Of a stretch of 24,306 nt of DNA, positions 9,501 to 16,295 are shown piece after piece. The position numbers and the translations under genes were made by a program. The notes under the pieces are model-generated. The model was not told where the DNA came from, did no database searches, and saw only the letters and a program-made list of their open reading frames with translations. The stretch comes from JANQUM01 sp047630355 (lineage in GTDB: Bacteria > Bacteroidota > Bacteroidia > Cytophagales > Spirosomataceae), in assembly GCA_047630355.1 (NCBI GenBank), contig JBLHXN010000049.1:1-24306 (forward strand). Direction: 5' to 3'. Every line of letters starts with the position of its first letter. Within the stretch, counting starts at the first letter, position 1.

Positions 9501-11121
9501 CCTGAAATTTGCCAATTCTCCCAAAGCACCACGAAGCAACTTTACGAGGGCATTTGGTGACGAGGAAATATTGGAATCGGGCGGCAGCGATCTGGCACGA
9601 ACGCTGACTCGCTTGCTAATGACGATACGGGGAATTAACTTCAATTATTCCAATATTCGCACCACAGTTTTACCGGGCTTTTTGCCTTCACCACGTTACT
9701 TTGGATTAAGCAACGAATTCCGTTTTGAAGATGCCTTACCTTTCGTTTTGGGAAGTCAACGCTACAAAGTTGACCCAACTCAGCCGGGCGGTTGGCTTTA
9801 CGAAGCGGATGCAAACGGTTGGTTATCAAAAAATACACAACGCAACGATCCGTTTATTCAATCCCGCCAAAAGCGTTTTGATTACAACGTTAACTTAGAG
9901 CCGTTCAAAGGCCTTAGAATGCAAATTAAAGGTAATTACGCTAAAGGCGACGATTATCAGATTTTGTACCGCCCACAGACACAAGGCGGCGATTTTGAGA
10001 TTTTGAGTCCAATTAGAAACGGAAACATGAGCATTTCGTTTTGGTCGTTTAATACCTTACCAAAACGCTTAAAACGAAACGATGATTGGCAACAAAATGA
10101 CATCTTTGATTTATTCAGGAGTTACCGCACGCACGTCAGCGATTACTTCAATACTAATTTAGCCAACGGCCAGGAAAATCAGTTTGATGTCAGCTCACAA
10201 GATGTATTGATTACGGCATTTATCGCCGCATATAGCGGAAAAGGACTTTACCAAAGTGATTCTTCTGAGCAAGTGAACATTTTAAATAAGTACCTGGATA
10301 AGAATATCAAACCGTTTGAAACCACAGACGGTCGCCGGGCAACGTTCAATAACTTATTCCGTTCGTTACCATTCCCTAACTGGCGAATTGACTTTGCGGG
10401 GGTAGAAAAAATACCGTTATTCAACACCATTTTCTCTTCCATCACGCTGAGTCACAGCTATACTTCCACGTACAATATTGGCAACTTCACATCGTCATTA
10501 GATTACGGGAATAATACGCTAGATAATTACACCGATTTATTGTACCTCAATTTATTGGCAAATGATTACACCTACGGTTTCCGGATTGGAGATGTGCTGA
10601 ACACCGCACTTTACACGCCACTTTTTGTGATGAGTACGGTAAGTATTGAAGAGAAATTTGGACCCGTAATCGGAGCAAACTTCCGATTGAAGAATGGCAT
10701 GACCGGGCGATTGGACTGGAACTTAGAAAGGCGTTCGGGCTTAAACCTTGGTAACTTACAGGTAGCCGAGTACAACCGAAACGACATTGTGGCTTCCATC
10801 GGTTTTAGAAAAAATAACGTTCGGATTCCGATTCGGGGCCGAGACGGAAATCAAATTGTTTTGAAAAACGATTTGAATTTTAATTTTAACCTGACCGTCA
10901 GCGATTTGAAGATGATTCAACGCCCGTTAGAAGGCGATGCCATCGCGATTCAGGGAAATTACAATGTGCAGATTCGTCCGCAGATTCAGTATCAGTTCAA
11001 CAAGAAGTTTTCAGGGAGTTTCTATATCGAGCGTTTAGTAAATAATGCGTTTACGTCGCTATCGTTTGACCGCCGCTCTACCATTGGCGGAATAAACGTC
11101 CGGTTTAATTTAGCTGATTGA
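3532..11121 (+). CDS. sprA: Type IX secretion translocon / cell-surface protein SprA
   Basis: SprA is the very large outer-membrane beta-barrel that forms the protein-conducting pore of the type IX secretion system and is needed for gliding in flavobacteria. This copy has 2529 residues and is uninterrupted. The family is typically around 2,300-2,500 residues, so it is at the long end. Residues 1-25 are a signal peptide (MPKNYLKYTFLLLLSLCGTL..., ending FGQ). A Gly/Asn-rich flexible segment at about 228-251 precedes a short internal duplication of the pattern LDxFGNIK. The rest is rich in alternating aromatic/polar beta-strand patterns with many Asn, Tyr and Arg, ending RSTIGGINVRFNLAD. The extended conserved regions such as LFGLRLDYTVGRFLRLGATL are typical. 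The genes on either side, ruvA and gcvH, fit known synteny. T9SS cargo and the other por/gld components, except gldF, lie outside the window. Confidence 0.95.
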   Translation: MPKNYLKYTFLLLLSLCGTLSTFGQVSLDSLTSKFNTLKVEAPARFLDTPTLAFPDSVSKSGTRPVFRWQEGYLSRFGTPYYSSPFYTITPSKVKTSIQYQPQKGAFDISQRISDSLNYRAPQTLTFDEYSSIQNAAIRKSIMRDYEKLADGNSTVSGRGLNPSINKNPVLDRIFGGKIPEFTPNGFISVDLRIGQQFINNPFLPIFQRRSPIFDLDPQININFNSLFSGGQGGNGVPGRGSSGRGNLPNQLPGLDQLDRFGNIKNLAGALDKFGNIKDKLGVVGNFDTKSAFGTENQFKINYRNEPENILQSIELGNVSMPVRSQLIPGVQNLQGGKVGLRFGKLYVTSVFANQQSRTESIIINGGNQTRPFEIRSDNYDENRHFFLGQYFRNNYEKALRNLPMVLSGVRITRVEVYVTNRTNTVESMRNLVGIADLGEPKPFNESFIGKAGQPADNNVNDIYSKLANNESFRTIDNTNSELVDLGLKKGVGFELLRGAKRLTDREFILQPELGYISLFTPLRNDEILAVAYEYTLNGRKYQVGELAEDYSIRPADEVITMKMLKSSTIRNNLNNPMWDLMMKNVYSMGQGQIERDGFQLRIIYKDDRTGIDNPNLQEGAQLKNRPLIEVMKLDKLNYNLDPQPDGNFDYIEGITVNEQYGKIIFPVLEPFGSFLESKFTASEQLLKEKYVFNELYEQTLIDAQQINTKNKFFITGSVRLSSREIPLPLGASGQSVRVYAGGVELQQGVDYTVDNQLGRIRLTNESILNSARQIRIDYERPDLFQAQFRRLFGLRLDYTVGRFLRLGATLMDMRETTPGFLTRAAIGNEPVNNTIWGLDLNLKTNWYGLTRALDKIPFLETKETSAIQLTAEFAQLRPGVNNKRVSGNAMIDDFETARNINDLTRQPTRWRLGATPEKFDERGQFGELGYNYRRAKMSVYTLDPSAFFTGGFGTNSGTISTQITGDAANNLYERAFNIQDIFPGRSRPALGQQLPTAILDVSYFPEEKGMYNYNPELSAEGLLSNPKKNFGSATRGLTFDADFDNANVEYLEFWMLDPFKDQVRDGVKNLQNTTGGKLIFHLGDISEDVIPDSRFNFENGLRPDSTSGTEPIATVWGKAPRSQYVTDAFANSETSRANQDVGLEGLSNAEETNFYATYLNTIRGKVTNPLILNEILADPSGDDFRFYLDSSFPQGVSFLQRFKNYLGMENNAPVTQGTELLQGNSFTADKEDVNDDNTINDVENYYEYEIDLQPDRLEVGNGFIIDKVTSPGAENATWYLFRVPLRQFTGKTGDINGFKSVRFMRMLMTNWEQPVVCRFGTLQLVSNLYRIYPYELSNVGLAEIPEPYDAKFKVATVSIEENGCDEQGNCNVKEGRTPYVVPPGFVRDRDFTQIGNVFQFNEQSISLGVENLRDGDARAVFKNTKLDLNMYKRLQMYIHAETPKEVPFQDNYGVGAFIRIGTDTRDNYYEIELSDLQITVNQEGLQDATQIWPLENEVDFPIDELRNLKIARNLAGAGFTERFTKEVLIDGTAFGANGDERSIGVTRSYKISVVGNPDLSNVLTVMLGMTNPLSDDQQPKSFTVWMNELRANGFDQTPGEAGILSADIKLADIGTILLNGNFSTFGFGGVQDRISMRTRDNAYSFGVATSLDLDRFTPQKWGLSIPFFVSYDWQQVTPYFDPLDPDIRLRDLVNLKNQGLLDNFNKNGITDLNEYMDLIVDRSVNRGFNFTNVRKTRTDLSKKTHFYDLENFAATFAKNRSNRSNVLISDYTSEQARGGLSYLYQPKPFVWEPFKATEFKEGRFSWIKDFNFAPKPSVVAVRSEYDRSFISTQYRNDRLTTAAIAPNIQKYFLGNRTYDLQWNLSRSLLLNYNAVMNTIIDEPFGDIDTEAERDSLRGSIFSLGRPKEYRQSMDFTWRLPTDKIYLLDWVQADAKYNNQFGYRANSFGIRETFDDGTEGDLFGNYAENGREIGIRGRVDLVKLYNKIKFLKFANSPKAPRSNFTRAFGDEEILESGGSDLARTLTRLLMTIRGINFNYSNIRTTVLPGFLPSPRYFGLSNEFRFEDALPFVLGSQRYKVDPTQPGGWLYEADANGWLSKNTQRNDPFIQSRQKRFDYNVNLEPFKGLRMQIKGNYAKGDDYQILYRPQTQGGDFEILSPIRNGNMSISFWSFNTLPKRLKRNDDWQQNDIFDLFRSYRTHVSDYFNTNLANGQENQFDVSSQDVLITAFIAAYSGKGLYQSDSSEQVNILNKYLDKNIKPFETTDGRRATFNNLFRSLPFPNWRIDFAGVEKIPLFNTIFSSITLSHSYTSTYNIGNFTSSLDYGNNTLDNYTDLLYLNLLANDYTYGFRIGDVLNTALYTPLFVMSTVSIEEKFGPVIGANFRLKNGMTGRLDWNLERRSGLNLGNLQVAEYNRNDIVASIGFRKNNVRIPIRGRDGNQIVLKNDLNFNFNLTVSDLKMIQRPLEGDAIAIQGNYNVQIRPQIQYQFNKKFSGSFYIERLVNNAFTSLSFDRRSTIGGINVRFNLAD

Positions 11122-11525
11122 TTTCAGACTTTAGAGATGGAAGCTTTCGTTCAAGTTTTCTTGGCTCTTTTTCAAATTTTATGATCGTCTGTGCATCGAA
11201 ATTCATAATTCTTTTAAAAAATCACGTGCAGAACGACTCTCCTTTTTACCATCTAAACATATCTTTTAACTCTTCCAGACTTTCCTTAATGTGATTACGG
11301 ATGTATTCATCAGAATCACCACCTTCTTCTTCAACCTGAACTTCCTCCTTTACTTCTAAGATTATTGTTGCCATTTCAATCTATTTTTAACAAAATACAA
11401 TTTAGGACACTAAATAAAAATCATTTCGGAATATTACGGTTTTCCGCTAACTTGCATCCGCAACGTTGTGAAGAACTCAGAAACTTCAGACGATAAACAC
11501 ACAAACTTTAGAACCTGAACAGCAT
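11122..11525. other. sprA-gcvH intergenic region
   Basis: These 404 bp contain one short minus-strand ORF (listed separately). The 151 bp before gcvH are AT-rich, with a candidate weak promoter (TTT at 11424-11426, then TAACTTG at 11448-11454, which is one T short of TAnnTTTG). I see no intrinsic terminator after sprA. Confidence 0.4.
11246..11374 (-). CDS. Small acidic protein of unknown function (42 aa)
   Basis: A minus-strand ORF starts at ATG 11374-11372 and ends with TAA at 11248-11246. It encodes 42 residues beginning MATIILEVKEEVQVEEEGGD and ending in an amphipathic helix, EYIRNHIKESLEELKDMF. The composition is strongly acidic (runs of Glu), with a beta-like start and a helical end, resembling small Bacteroidota antitoxin or regulator proteins, but no toxin gene is adjacent. 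It lies antisense to both neighbours in the sprA-gcvH gap. The codon use and protein-like composition favour a real gene over chance, but I do not recognise a family. Confidence 0.45.
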   Translation of the reverse strand: MATIILEVKEEVQVEEEGGDSDEYIRNHIKESLEELKDMFRW

Positions 11526-11909
11526 ATGAACTTTCCTGAAGATTTACGCTACACCGAAGAACACGAGTGGGTACGCATTGAAAACGAAAATACTGCGGTA
11601 GTTGGTATTACAGATTTTGCCCAAAGTGAATTAGGAGACATCGTTTACGTCGAGATTGAAACCGAAGGCGAAGAATTTACCGCTAACGAAGTATTCGGAA
11701 GTATTGAAGCTGTTAAAACGGTTTCCGATTTATTCTTGCCAATTTCCGGAACGGTAATCGAGGTGAACGAAGCACTTGAAGACGCTCCTGAAACTGTAAA
11801 CGATGACCCGTACGAAAAAGGATGGCTTATCAAAATGACCATAAAAGATATGGCGGAATTTGACAAATTAATGTCAGTAGAAGAATATAAAAAGCTTATT
11901 GGTCAATAA
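11526..11909 (+). CDS. gcvH: Glycine cleavage system H protein
   Basis: GcvH carries the lipoyl arm that shuttles the aminomethyl group between the P, T and L proteins of the glycine cleavage system. The 127-residue length is typical. It starts MNFPEDLRYTEEHEWVRIEN, where the EEHEWV motif is diagnostic. The lipoylated lysine is K64 in the segment FGSIEAVKTVSDLFLPISG. The C-terminal GWLIKM is also conserved. The gene is followed within 35 bp by a strong hairpin terminator, so it is probably the end of a transcript. The other gcv genes are not in the window, which is usual in Bacteroidota. Confidence 0.97.
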   Translation: MNFPEDLRYTEEHEWVRIENENTAVVGITDFAQSELGDIVYVEIETEGEEFTANEVFGSIEAVKTVSDLFLPISGTVIEVNEALEDAPETVNDDPYEKGWLIKMTIKDMAEFDKLMSVEEYKKLIGQ

Positions 11910-11942
11910 GTACTATAGTTTTCTCTTTCTGAAGTCAATCGT

Positions 11943-11965
11943 AAAAGCCCCAAGGGGCTTTTTTT
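11943..11965 (+). terminator. Intrinsic terminator after gcvH
   Basis: AAAAGCCC (11943-11950) pairs with GGGCTTTT (11955-11962) around the tetraloop CAAG and is followed by more T. The GC-rich core and the T-tract make this a confident intrinsic terminator, 33 bp past the gcvH stop. Confidence 0.9.
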
Positions 11966-12056
11966 ATAACCTAATCAAAAGAGAATAACCCAAAAACTTC
12001 AAACAGCTACTTTACGCGTTTTAAAGTATTTTCTCTTTCATCTTTTGTCTTCCTAA

Positions 12057-13331
12057 ATGAAACTTCTCTTACGAAAAGCTACGGTTTTAGATGCAAACTC
12101 CGATTTTCACGATCAATCGGTTGATCTGATTATTGATGATGGGAAAGTAGTCAAAATTGGCACTGATTTGAGTGTTGAAAATGCCACGGTAATTACCTCA
12201 GATAATCTGCACGTTTCGATTGGCTGGATGGATGTTGGTGCGGTAGCTACTGATCCAGGATTGGAATACAAAGAAACGTTGGAAACACTCCGTTTGGTAG
12301 CCGCAGCCGGCGGTTTCACAGATATTACCACAACGCCAAATACCAAACCCATTGTTCAGGATAAATCCACCATTCACTATTTGAAGCAGGGAAACTCTTC
12401 TTCAACGGTGAACATTCACCCGATGGCGGCAATAACAGTCAATTGCGAAGGGAATGACTTTACGGAAATGATGGATTTGCAACGTGCCGGAGCCATTGCT
12501 TTTACAGACGGGCTGAATCCACTTTGGAACGCTGATATTTTCCTCAAAACATTACTTTATTTACAGCCAATAAACGGTGTATTGATAAACCGCCCCGAAG
12601 AACCGACTCTTGCCTTTATGGGGCAGATGAATGAGGGAATCATGAGTACGCAGCTCGGCATGAAGGGCATTCCAGAAACGGCCGAAGAGCTTATGATTAT
12701 GCGGGATTTAGAACTCCTGACCTACGCTGATATAAAATCTGAAAAGCCTGTATTACACTTCTCAAAAGTATCAACCACAAACGGTCTGAAGAGAATAAAA
12801 AAAGCCAAAGCAAAAGGTTTAGCGGTGAGTTGTGACATTTCTATTAATCAATTACTTTTCACCGAAGACGACATAAGCACTTTCGACGCAAACTATAAGG
12901 TAACTCCCCCACTCCGCAACGAAAAAACCATCAAAGCCTTGAAAAAAGGATTAGCCGACGGTACGGTGGATTTGTTGATTTCGGATCATCATCCGCACGA
13001 CGAGGAGTCTAAAAAACTAACTTTTGATAATGCAGAGTTCGGACTTATCGGGCTGCAAACCTTTTTCCCCAATGCTCTTTCGCACAGCGGTTTAAACCTG
13101 AAAGACTTAATAACTAAATTAACAGAAAATCCCCGAAAACTGCTGCGTTTAAACGTTCCAACTATCGCGGAAGGAGAAACGATTCCCCTCACGGTTTTTG
13201 ATCCCGAAACACGCTGGGTTTTTGACGAAAAGACGAATAAATCGACCGCCCTAAACTCCCCGCTTTTGGGAAAAGAACTAACAGGGGCGATTCTTGCGAC
13301 CATTAATAACGGTCACGTTCATATTAATTAA
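12057..13331 (+). CDS. Dihydroorotase-like protein lacking its metal-binding histidines (PyrC'-type)
   Basis: The 424-residue protein aligns by eye along its whole length with class I dihydroorotases (amidohydrolase superfamily). Anchors are the PGxxYKETLET stretch (67-77), AGAIAFTDG (144-152), MNEGIMSTQLGMKGIP (191-206) and the FGLIGLQT motif (328-335). The catalytic consensus DxHxHxREPG is replaced by DVGAVATDPG (59-68), so both His ligands are G61 and V63 and the Arg is T65. The later ligand His positions are N178 and K237, and the substrate-side HH is N264-Q265. Only the Asp positions D151 and D310 remain. It is therefore unlikely to hydrolyse dihydroorotate. Known inactive PyrC' proteins act as structural partners of aspartate carbamoyltransferase, and that role is a plausible inference here. 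A DUF4199 gene follows after 2 bp, so they are probably one operon. Databases would probably name it pyrC. Confidence 0.88.
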   Translation: MKLLLRKATVLDANSDFHDQSVDLIIDDGKVVKIGTDLSVENATVITSDNLHVSIGWMDVGAVATDPGLEYKETLETLRLVAAAGGFTDITTTPNTKPIVQDKSTIHYLKQGNSSSTVNIHPMAAITVNCEGNDFTEMMDLQRAGAIAFTDGLNPLWNADIFLKTLLYLQPINGVLINRPEEPTLAFMGQMNEGIMSTQLGMKGIPETAEELMIMRDLELLTYADIKSEKPVLHFSKVSTTNGLKRIKKAKAKGLAVSCDISINQLLFTEDDISTFDANYKVTPPLRNEKTIKALKKGLADGTVDLLISDHHPHDEESKKLTFDNAEFGLIGLQTFFPNALSHSGLNLKDLITKLTENPRKLLRLNVPTIAEGETIPLTVFDPETRWVFDEKTNKSTALNSPLLGKELTGAILATINNGHVHIN

Positions 13332-13333
13332 TT

Positions 13334-13858
13334 ATGAAAAAACTACTCCCCCGATATACACTCATTTACGGTTCATTAATAGCCTTATCGTGCTTCCTGT
13401 TCTTTGTGGGTCTATATAACCTTTCACCAAATCCCTTGGGCGTTCGCAGACCTGATATTGGATTTAATATCATGTTCGTTTTTATCGCCATCGCTTTCTA
13501 CCGACGCAATAATAGCGGCTACCTCCACTTTTACGAAGGTGTATCGGTAGGTTTCTTAGCGAATCTTCTTGGTTCTGTTCTGACAGGACTTGGCATCTAT
13601 CTTTTCGTAAAGTTTTACGATGGCACGCCTTTTACCGCATGGACAGAAGCAGGAGTTAAATTACTTTACGATCAGAAGGAAACTTTTGACATATTATTGA
13701 GTCCTGAAAACTTCGACGGTCAAGTGAAATCACTACAAAATGCCAAGCCTTACCAATTGATTCTAGACGAAATCATGTTCAAACAGTTCAGCATCATTCC
13801 AGTTGCGTTGATAAGCATGGCTTTACGAAAAATACGCCCAACACTACCCGTTCAATAG
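13334..13858 (+). CDS. DUF4199 family membrane protein (first copy)
   Basis: The 174-residue protein has four predicted membrane segments at about 9-28, 42-57, 70-93 and 150-163. A longer soluble part between the third and fourth is rich in charged residues (WTEAGVKLLYDQKETFDILL and onward). The segment YEGVSVGFLANLLGSVLTGLG is typical of DUF4199 proteins, which are common in Bacteroidota and have no known function. It follows the dihydroorotase-like gene with a 2-bp gap, so it is surely in the same transcript. The C-terminal ALRKIRP is basic and probably cytoplasmic. The family call is by pattern; no activity can be inferred. Confidence 0.75.
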   Translation: MKKLLPRYTLIYGSLIALSCFLFFVGLYNLSPNPLGVRRPDIGFNIMFVFIAIAFYRRNNSGYLHFYEGVSVGFLANLLGSVLTGLGIYLFVKFYDGTPFTAWTEAGVKLLYDQKETFDILLSPENFDGQVKSLQNAKPYQLILDEIMFKQFSIIPVALISMALRKIRPTLPVQ

Positions 13859-13908
13859 CATTTGATTAAGACAGATTTATACGGACATTCAACCATTTAT
13901 GTAATTCA

Positions 13909-13940
13909 TTGACATTTTTTGTTCCGAAATAAATACCTTG
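13909..13940 (+). promoter_or_regulatory. Possible promoter for the second DUF4199 gene
   Basis: TTG at 13909-13911 and TACCTTG at 13934-13940 are separated by 22 bp. The second element is one T short of TAnnTTTG. It lies 39 bp before the ATG, a reasonable position, but the match is imperfect. Confidence 0.35.
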
Positions 13941-13978
13941 TATCCGAAAATATTACTCAATTCTAAAATTTCAAACTA

Positions 13979-14494
13979 ATGGAAAAACCTTCTACTGCTC
14001 GCGTAGCCCTCAAATGGGGCATTATTTCGGCTATAATTTCTGTAGTATTTACCATAATCATGTACAATCTTGATTTGTGGAAAATGGTTTGGGTTTCTAT
14101 TGCTGCGGGTTTATCGATAACTATCCTAATTTTGGCTCTCGCCTGTAAAGAATTCAGGACTCTTAATAATGGGTTTATGACTTTTGGCGAAGGGTTAGGT
14201 TTATCAATGTTAATTATCGCCGTTAGCGGTCTGATTTCAAATGCATTTAATCAATTGTACGTAAACGTAATTGATACCGGAATTAAAGATCAAATCGCCG
14301 ACTTTCAGGAAGAAATGTATATTAAGCAAGGGCTTTCACAAGAGCGGATTGACATGGCAATGCAACAAACCGAACGTTTCAATAATCCAAGTATGCAGTT
14401 TCTATTCAGCATGTTGGGTACGTTACTATTTGGTTTTATTATTTCCTTGATCATAGCCGCCGTTATGAAAAAGAACCATCCGGTTTTTGAATAA
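13979..14494 (+). CDS. DUF4199 family membrane protein (second copy)
   Basis: The 171-residue protein has the same plan as its upstream neighbour: membrane segments at about 12-30, 36-56, 71-92 and 142-163, with a helical soluble loop at about 100-140 that is rich in Glu, Gln and Met. The FMTFGEGLGLSMLIIAVSGL stretch corresponds to LHFYEGVSVGFLANLLGSVL in the first copy, which supports a tandem duplication within the DUF4199 family followed by strong divergence. The 120-bp gap carries a candidate promoter, so it may be partly independent. The function is unknown. Confidence 0.75.
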   Translation: MEKPSTARVALKWGIISAIISVVFTIIMYNLDLWKMVWVSIAAGLSITILILALACKEFRTLNNGFMTFGEGLGLSMLIIAVSGLISNAFNQLYVNVIDTGIKDQIADFQEEMYIKQGLSQERIDMAMQQTERFNNPSMQFLFSMLGTLLFGFIISLIIAAVMKKNHPVFE

Positions 14495-14569
14495 AATCTA
14501 TTACTGCCGAAACAAATTATTAGAAATAATTTCCGTTACTGACAAGTATATCAACTTTCTAAACCATAC

Positions 14570-15295
14570 ATGCGGAGCATATTCTTAAAAGAACTCATTG
14601 CTTACTTTAGTTCGGCGGTCGCTTACCTAATAATCGGCGTTTTTTTGATTTTCACGAGTCTTTTTACGTGGGTATTTCCCGACTCAAACGTACTTGATTA
14701 CGGATTCTCTGACTTAGGTAGTTTTTTTCAGCTTACGCCCTATCTATTCTTTCTGTTAATTCCAGCATTGACCATGAGATTATTCGCTGACGAATTCAGG
14801 ATGGGTACGTTTGAGCTACTTATGACCAAACCACTAAGTGTTGGGCAATTAGTATTGGGAAAATTCTTCGCCGCCTGGTTAACTATTGCCGCCGCTCTTG
14901 TTCCAACAATAATCTACTACATATCTGTTTATCAGTTGGGAAGTCCCGTCGGAAACATAGATAGTGCAGCAATTATTGGAGCCTACGCAGGCTTATTTCT
15001 ATTAGCAGGAGCATTTGTGAGCATTGGTATTTTTGCCTCTTCCCTGACCGATAATCAAATCATTGCTTTTGTAATCGGCATGACCATCTGCATTTTCTTT
15101 TACGAAGGCCTCCATCAGGTTGCTCAGCTATTTTCGGGAGAAACTCAATTCATCATCGATTACCTAAGTTTACAATTTCAGTTCAACTCACTGGGCAGAG
15201 GTTTGATAGATTCCCGAAATCTAATTTATCTAATCAGCGTCTGCTTTTTCTTCCTGTATTGTTCTTACCTAAAATTATTATCAAAATCCCGATGA
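14570..15295 (+). CDS. gldF: Gliding motility ABC transporter permease GldF
   Basis: GldF is the membrane permease of the GldA-GldF-GldG ABC-type complex linked to gliding motility. The 241-residue protein has six predicted membrane segments (about 14-34, 53-70, 98-121, 134-157, 163-180, 216-236). The hallmark of this permease group is present between the second and third segments: FADEFRMGTFELLMTKPLSV (72-91), followed by LGKFFAAW. It has no ATPase domain; the partner ATPase is not in the window. The gene normally found after it, gldG, is absent, and a phzF-family gene overlaps its stop codon by ATGA. The gld assignment separates it from generic ABC-2 permeases mainly by its size, its Bacteroidota context and its motif. 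Confidence 0.85.
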   Translation: MRSIFLKELIAYFSSAVAYLIIGVFLIFTSLFTWVFPDSNVLDYGFSDLGSFFQLTPYLFFLLIPALTMRLFADEFRMGTFELLMTKPLSVGQLVLGKFFAAWLTIAAALVPTIIYYISVYQLGSPVGNIDSAAIIGAYAGLFLLAGAFVSIGIFASSLTDNQIIAFVIGMTICIFFYEGLHQVAQLFSGETQFIIDYLSLQFQFNSLGRGLIDSRNLIYLISVCFFFLYCSYLKLLSKSR

Positions 15296-16101
15296 ACAGT
15301 TTGCCCCTTTTTCAAATTGACGCGTTTGCAGACAAAGTGTTCGGTGGAAACCCGGCGGCGGTAATTCCGCTGGAAGAATGGCTCTCAACGGAGACAATGC
15401 AAAAAATTGCGTTGGAAAATAACTTATCCGAGACCACCTTTATTTATCAGGACGAACATAAGAACTACCATATCAGGTGGTTTACGCCAGCCATAGAAGT
15501 CGATTTGTGCGGTCACGCTACCGTAGCAGCTGCTTATTACCTGTTCAAGATTGCTGGAATAACAGACGACGTAATAACTTTTCAATCAAAAAGCGGAGAG
15601 CTTTTTGTGACGGAGAAAGATAATTGGTTTTACCTTGACTTCCCCGCAATGGATTTAATAGCCGAAGTAGTTTCTGAGAAACTCACAAAAGGCATGGGAA
15701 CTGCACCAAAAGCAGCCTATAAAAGTAAAGACGATTGGCAATTAATCTACGAATCTCAGGAAGAAATAGAAAACCTTGACCCTGATTTTAATATCCTGAA
15801 ATCTTTCCCCGTTTGGAATACTCCCGCCCGGGGTATTATTGCGACCGCAAAAAGCAGCGAAGAAGGAGTTGACTTCGTTAGTCGCTTTTTCGCTCCGGCT
15901 GCCGGTATAAACGAAGACCCCGTTACGGGTTCAGCACACACAAAACTGATTCCTTATTGGGCAAAAGAACTCAATAAAACCGAAATGGTAGCAAAGCAAC
16001 TTTCACAGCGGAGTGGTTTTCTTAAATGTACCTTAAAAAATGACCGGGTTTTAATTGGTGGACAAGCCGTACTCTATATGGTTGGAAATATTTACATTTA
16101 A
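15292..16101 (+). CDS. PhzF family isomerase/epimerase-like protein
   Basis: The 269-residue protein has the two-lobed PhzF fold markers. It begins FQIDAFADKVFGGNPAAV, and the general acid/base glutamate is E47 in NLSETTF. DLCGHATVAAA is at 71-81, and the second-lobe signature EDPVTGSAH is at 208-216. PhzF itself isomerises dihydro-3-hydroxyanthranilate in phenazine synthesis, but no phenazine genes are present, and most family members have unknown substrates. I used the ATG at 15292, which overlaps the gldF stop as ATGA, over an in-frame TTG at 15259, because the conserved start LPLFQIDAF follows immediately. The overlap implies translational coupling with gldF. Confident on family, not on substrate. 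Confidence 0.92.
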   Translation: MNSLPLFQIDAFADKVFGGNPAAVIPLEEWLSTETMQKIALENNLSETTFIYQDEHKNYHIRWFTPAIEVDLCGHATVAAAYYLFKIAGITDDVITFQSKSGELFVTEKDNWFYLDFPAMDLIAEVVSEKLTKGMGTAPKAAYKSKDDWQLIYESQEEIENLDPDFNILKSFPVWNTPARGIIATAKSSEEGVDFVSRFFAPAAGINEDPVTGSAHTKLIPYWAKELNKTEMVAKQLSQRSGFLKCTLKNDRVLIGGQAVLYMVGNIYI

Positions 16102-16158
16102 TTTTCCCCGAACAACTACACATAATCTACTAATAATCAATTGCTTATAAAATAAGTA

Positions 16159-16188
16159 CATTTATTTTATTTTCTGAAAAAATAAATG
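16159..16188. repeat. AT-rich perfect inverted repeat before the queA promoter
   Basis: CATTTATTTT (16159-16168) and AAAATAAATG (16179-16188) are exact reverse complements around a 10-base loop. The right arm ends one base before the predicted -33 TTG of queA. It could be an operator or a weak terminator for the gldF-phzF transcript. Confidence 0.5.
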
Positions 16189-16189
16189 C

Positions 16190-16221
16190 TTGACAACGCC
16201 TGTGTGAATTTCGTATCTTTG
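16190..16221 (+). promoter_or_regulatory. Bacteroidota-type promoter of queA
   Basis: TTG at 16190-16192 (in TTGACA) and TATCTTTG at 16214-16221 are separated by 21 bp, matching the Bacteroidota sigma-factor consensus TTG-n19-21-TAnnTTTG. The predicted start leaves a leader of about 65 nt before the queA ATG at 16296. This is the clearest promoter in the window. Confidence 0.8.
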
Positions 16222-16295
16222 CGGGCTGAATTTGTTAGTTTACTGATAAATGTACCTTTTTTAAATACTTCCGAATTTCGGAAAATCCAAAATAT

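Noticed and set aside
3643..10799. Several minus-strand open frames of 60-90 codons inside sprA
   Set aside because: Shadows of the sprA reading frame with no family features; sprA itself is intact and strongly protein-like.
15259..15291. TTG start for the PhzF-family gene
   Set aside because: The family N-terminus begins right after the ATG at 15292, which overlaps the gldF stop as ATGA.
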